Shown: in pieces, positions 60,301 to 64,000 of the stretch
How the letters are laid out: each line of letters starts with the position of its first letter
How positions within the stretch are numbered: the first letter of the stretch is position 1
From: Rhabdornis inornatus
Lineage: Eukaryota; Chordata; Aves; Passeriformes; Rhabdornithidae
Reading direction: 5' to 3'
Assembly (NCBI GenBank): GCA_013397075.1
Contig: VWZS01004498.1
Span: 1-64,000, forward strand
Length of the DNA: 64,000 bases
Program-made: the position numbers and the translations under genes
Notes under the pieces: model-generated
Database searches by the model: none
What the model was told of the DNA's origin: nothing
What the model saw: the letters and a program-made list of their open reading frames with translations, nothing else

Positions 60301-63300
60301 AGCGGGGCTTTGTGTTGCCTGAGGATTCCATTCTGCTTGAGCACTGTGGGAGCCTGAAGGTGTCCATGTGCCAGGTAAATGTGGCTGTGTTGGAATGGCA
60401 GCAAGAGAAGTTCCTGGTGGCTGAGACTGTGTGATGTGCCTTCCACCCACCTTCTGACATGTCATCTTTCAGGCTGAACTCTTAATAGCATCCTTACCTT
60501 CTGCTCACACCATGTGGGCAGAGGCTGTGCCTGGCATTAGCATTCTACAAGTGAAGAAAATGCATTGAAAGCAGATTATCACCACTTTTATTTAAAAAGT
60601 AAAATTTTGGGCTCCTCTTTCCCCTTCAGAACAATCCTATGAATGATATGACTGGGAAACTTATATTTAGCTTGGAACAAACTTCTACTAAGAGCACCAT
60701 TGAGGAAATTGGGCTCAGTTTCACAATCTGACTGATTAGCTTTTGAAAATCATGTACTGAGGCCATAAAATATGCTCATAAAGTGTTCATACAAGCAAGG
60801 ATTTTCTGAGCATATGCATTTGGCTAAGTTAGCTATACAGTGAAACAGAATACTGCAAAGTGGCCCACTGCACAGTAAATCAAATGCCTTGTTTCTTGAG
60901 GCATGTACAATAGGGCATCATCTCTGATTTTTTTTTAAAAATGCATGTATCATAACTGCTGGTTATTATTAAAATACAGGGAAGGAATCATATTATATAT
61001 AAATTCTGAAACAATAAAAGCATATTTAGTCATAACATCATGAAAATACCATTTGAGAATGAAAAGCCTGCAGTGTACTACACATGCATTCTGAAGAAAA
61101 CATGATAATGTGTTTGAGAGTGGAGCCAGGTGCTCAGAAAACTAAACATTCCATTGTATTGGAAATGCACGTGGGCTTCAGGATCAACTGATCAATTCTA
61201 ATCTGGTTATTCTAGGATGTGTGATCTTAACCTGACTTGAATTTTTCTGTTTTGGTTTGGGTTTGGTGTTGGTTTTTTTTTTCCCCTGAAGTAATTTCAC
61301 TTTATTACTCAACAAATGGGAATGCATTGATTTCCCTTTTTAGAAAGATAATTTGTACGATGTCGACTGAACTGTGTGACTGGATTAAACTTACATAATG
61401 TGTCTTTCAGAGAATGACTAATTCGAATTTACTGCAAGTTGCAGATGACTTTTAAATCAATTCTGTGAAGGCTTCATAATAAGACTTACTGATTGGGAGA
61501 TTAGTACCAGAAAATACACATACATTATCCAGCTAACACTGAGAGCAAAGAGTGCTCCAGAGAACAGCTGTCTCTCCTGCACCCTGAAGGACTACTCCAG
61601 GGACAAGTAAGGAAAGTGGAATTCCAGTAGGACCTAGAATGAACCAGTCTTATAGCTGAGGTTTTGTAACAAATGGGAACATTTGAAATAGCACATTACA
61701 GTATTTTTTTTCCTTTTTTTTTTTCTCTTTAGTCCATATGTAAGTTGTAGAACCTCTAATCAGATGTCATGGTTTAAAGGTTGTTGTGTTGCATGGTTTG
61801 GCTTTTTAGTGCTTCAGTCACTAAAATGTACAGGACTGATGCTGCTCTGGTTGCATGCCCTGCTGAGAAGTTGCTCAGCTGTTGCTTCCAGTCATTCCAT
61901 TTTCAGGTCACCTCAGTCCTGTGAAATCACATCCTGAAGTTAAGTTTAAGAATGACAGCCTTGCAGTTTGCTTCGTCATGGAGTCTGTACAGCATATTGC
62001 TCCCTGCATATGCAATCGTGATTGCAAATGTTTGCCACACACAATCACTAAAAAAAAATAAAATTAAGACTTAGTAAAGTGGAAAGGAAATAACTTTCCT
62101 CTTCAGATTTTTACCTTTTTTTCATCCACTATGTAGCAGACAGTATCTTCAGGCAGTACCTTCAGGCAGAGCAAGTTATAAAGATAATTTGTTGGAAAAT
62201 GAAAGGGCTCTGGAGAGGAGACTTTGCTGGTGGGTGGGAGTGCAGGAGACACTGCTGGAGAGCAGGCATTGAATCAAAAGCCAGCCAAAGGTGTAAGAAG
62301 AGGAGCAGGACCTGCACCTACAGGCAATAGAGACAGCACAGAGAGCCTGGAGCAGGAGAGTGTCTTGGGAGTGGATGGCTTCCTGCAGGATTTGAGTTAA
62401 GCACCAAGTCTGTGACTTCACGTGTTTGCTCTCAGGGATGACTCATCTCTGCAGTGACTAGGGCTGCCTGAGGACAGTGGCTTGCTCTCTCTCCATTATC
62501 TCACATACTAAAAAGTAAAAGATCTGGACCTGCCTGATGACCCAAACTGTTGTCAGGAAGGTGTGTACAACAGAAATTTCATTCTTCAGTTTGGTTTTTG
62601 AAAGAAGGGATTTGGTCTGTGTAAAGGAAAGCATAACTTTGCAAAGCCAAACACCCAAAGTTAGGGAATGGCAGAAGAATGAGCATACACGTTATAAAAC
62701 TGTGTCATCGGAAAGCAGTTGTATAAATTTTAATTTTTCAGTAGCTAGCTTTATGGCTTTAACTTTCAATCTGTTTCTGATGTACAGTACTGTAGAGCAT
62801 GTAGCCCAGGCGAATGGCTGTAAGGGAGGTGGTGAGCCCAGTACTCCTTTATTTGTAAACAGAAAATGCTTTGCATTGAGCAACAGGAAGCTGATTTATG
62901 TGAAAGCAATACGTAGTCTCTGTTAGAGTACAGTAACACAAAGCAGTGTTAAAATTCATAATCATATAACTACTTTCCAGATTATAACACATTTTCATAA
63001 TTGCAACCATAAGATAGGGCCTTTCCCTGCTGGGTAGTTTTGCTTACCTTTTTACTGGCATTCTTAGGTTTAATTTTCCAGGATCCAGAGATCTTTTTCT
63101 ACTAGCATGACTCTAAAGTGCCACTGAAAATAACTCAGTTCTTCAGAATTAGGAAAAGGGAAGCTGACAGTTAAGGAGTAAGTATGCCAAAAACCAGATA
63201 TGTGCTCTACTAGTGATTGAAAGGGAAATTCAGCCTGCTTTGCCTTGCTTCTTAAGTGGAATTACACAAAATAAGAGTTGATTCTGATAGTAAATTTATT

Positions 63301-63592
63301 GTTGAAAATCACTGCGTTATTTATTTGCAACAAATTCCATTTACAAGGAATTGGTTTCCAATACGAAGTTTTGGTGATGCATTTTTTCCCTTTAAAAAAA
63401 AGGAGGAATTTTGGGTTGCAGAAAAAAGTGTAATGAAGTGTTTTGAGAATTCATGACTTAATTCCTGAGCCTGTTGTCACTCAAAGTTGTCTGGAGAGGA
63501 TGTCTCCTCTGGGGCAGATGTAGGTCTACCTTTTTCCATAAGGATTTCACCTGATGTAGTTCTTGAGAATTAAACCATTAAGTGACTTTAGC

Positions 63593-63683
63593 GGAAAGGA
63601 AAGGGGAAAGGAAAGGGGAAAGGAAAAAGGAAAGGAAAAAGGAAAGGAAAGGAAAAAGGAAAGGAAAAAGGAAAGGAAAGGGG
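63593..63683 (+). repeat. Polypurine (GGAAA)-type microsatellite
   Basis: Ninety-one bases of only A and G, built from GGAAA, GGGGAAA and GGAAAAA units. Homopurine mirror-like tracts of this size can form triplex (H-DNA) structures and are length-variable. Confidence 0.95.
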
Positions 63684-64000
63684 CTCAAAAGCTTGCCTAC
63701 TTCCTCCTCCCCTGAGTCCATGCTATTTTCACACTTCATGTAGATGAAGCGATCATTTTTTGTCATCTCTTACTCATCATCTCGGTTCTCTTGATCTCCT
63801 ATTGCCGTGGAATTTTAATACACTTGCAAGGATGGACAAAACATGGCAGAGGAGCAAACACCTGCAGCAGAAAGGAGGGGTTAAAAGCAAGACAGGCAGA
63901 TTGAGGCAGTCGTTTTAAAAGTATTTCTTGATAGGATGGATCAATCAGCCTCCTGCCTGTATTGAAAGCAGGAATTGAGTCAGACCCCTGCATGAGTCAG

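Larger units (their letters stand above)
46347..64000 (+). other. CHN1: CHN1 intron 6, 5' part (at least 17.7 kb)
   Basis: Starts with GTAAGC. I looked for the next exon (family sequence LTSLVRRATLK) and for the alpha1-specific first exon (starts MPSKESW in mammals) and found neither, so the intron is taken to run past the window end. It contains a long minus-strand open frame (52574-53317), an 18-bp tandem duplication (54277-54312), a candidate conserved element (57780-57960), an AT-rich stretch near 59930-60130 and a purine tract (63593-63683). Confidence 0.75.

Noticed and set aside
1..64000. CRISPR arrays, rRNA, tRNA, operons, prophage or intact endogenous retrovirus
   Set aside because: None seen: no regularly spaced repeats, no cloverleaf with A and B boxes, and no gag/pol-like frames. 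The window is a vertebrate gene interior.

Overview
The window is vertebrate nuclear DNA, most likely from a bird. It carries the 5' part of one protein-coding gene, CHN1 (alpha-chimaerin, alpha2 isoform), on the + strand. Six coding exons can be joined at GT..AG splice sites into one open frame of 183 codons. The encoded protein matches the N-terminal segment, the SH2 domain and the start of the linker of alpha2-chimaerin (about 459 residues in mammals). The bird assignment rests on two CR1 LINE 3'-end fragments (8498-8688, minus; 40283-40465, plus), the low density of recognisable repeats, compact introns and the protein sequence. Another sauropsid is not excluded.

Layout: a CpG-rich start (about 1-390) holds a short 5'UTR and coding exon 1 (36-54). 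Intron 1 (20.9 kb) has one CR1 fragment, one copy of an unclassified repeat and a single N at 19561. Exon 2 is at 20909-20947, exon 3 at 24181-24236, exon 4 at 31566-31597, exon 5 at 32493-32606 and exon 6 at 46058-46346. From 46347 to the end (17.7 kb) the sequence is intron 6. I could not find the next exon (start of the C1-domain part) or the alpha1-specific first exon, so the C1 and RhoGAP domains are presumed to lie beyond the window.

Site-specific checks support the model. Residue numbering agrees with mammalian alpha2-chimaerin at landmark positions: L20, R73 (SH2 phosphotyrosine-binding Arg), N94, I126, P141 and Y143. Several of these are altered in human Duane retraction syndrome (DURS2), and all have the normal residue here.

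The rest is intronic. I see no rRNA, tRNA, CRISPR array, intact transposon or second gene. The best unexplained signals are a strong imperfect hairpin in intron 3 (24706-24761), a pair of related unclassified repeats (17485-17735 and 29355-29580), a 247-codon ATG-started open frame on the minus strand in intron 6 (52574-53317), a 91-bp pure purine tract (63593-63683), a G-run able to form a quadruplex (26452-26468), and a segment with the look of a conserved regulatory element (about 57780-57960). I do not see a convincing new biological system; these are leads of modest strength.
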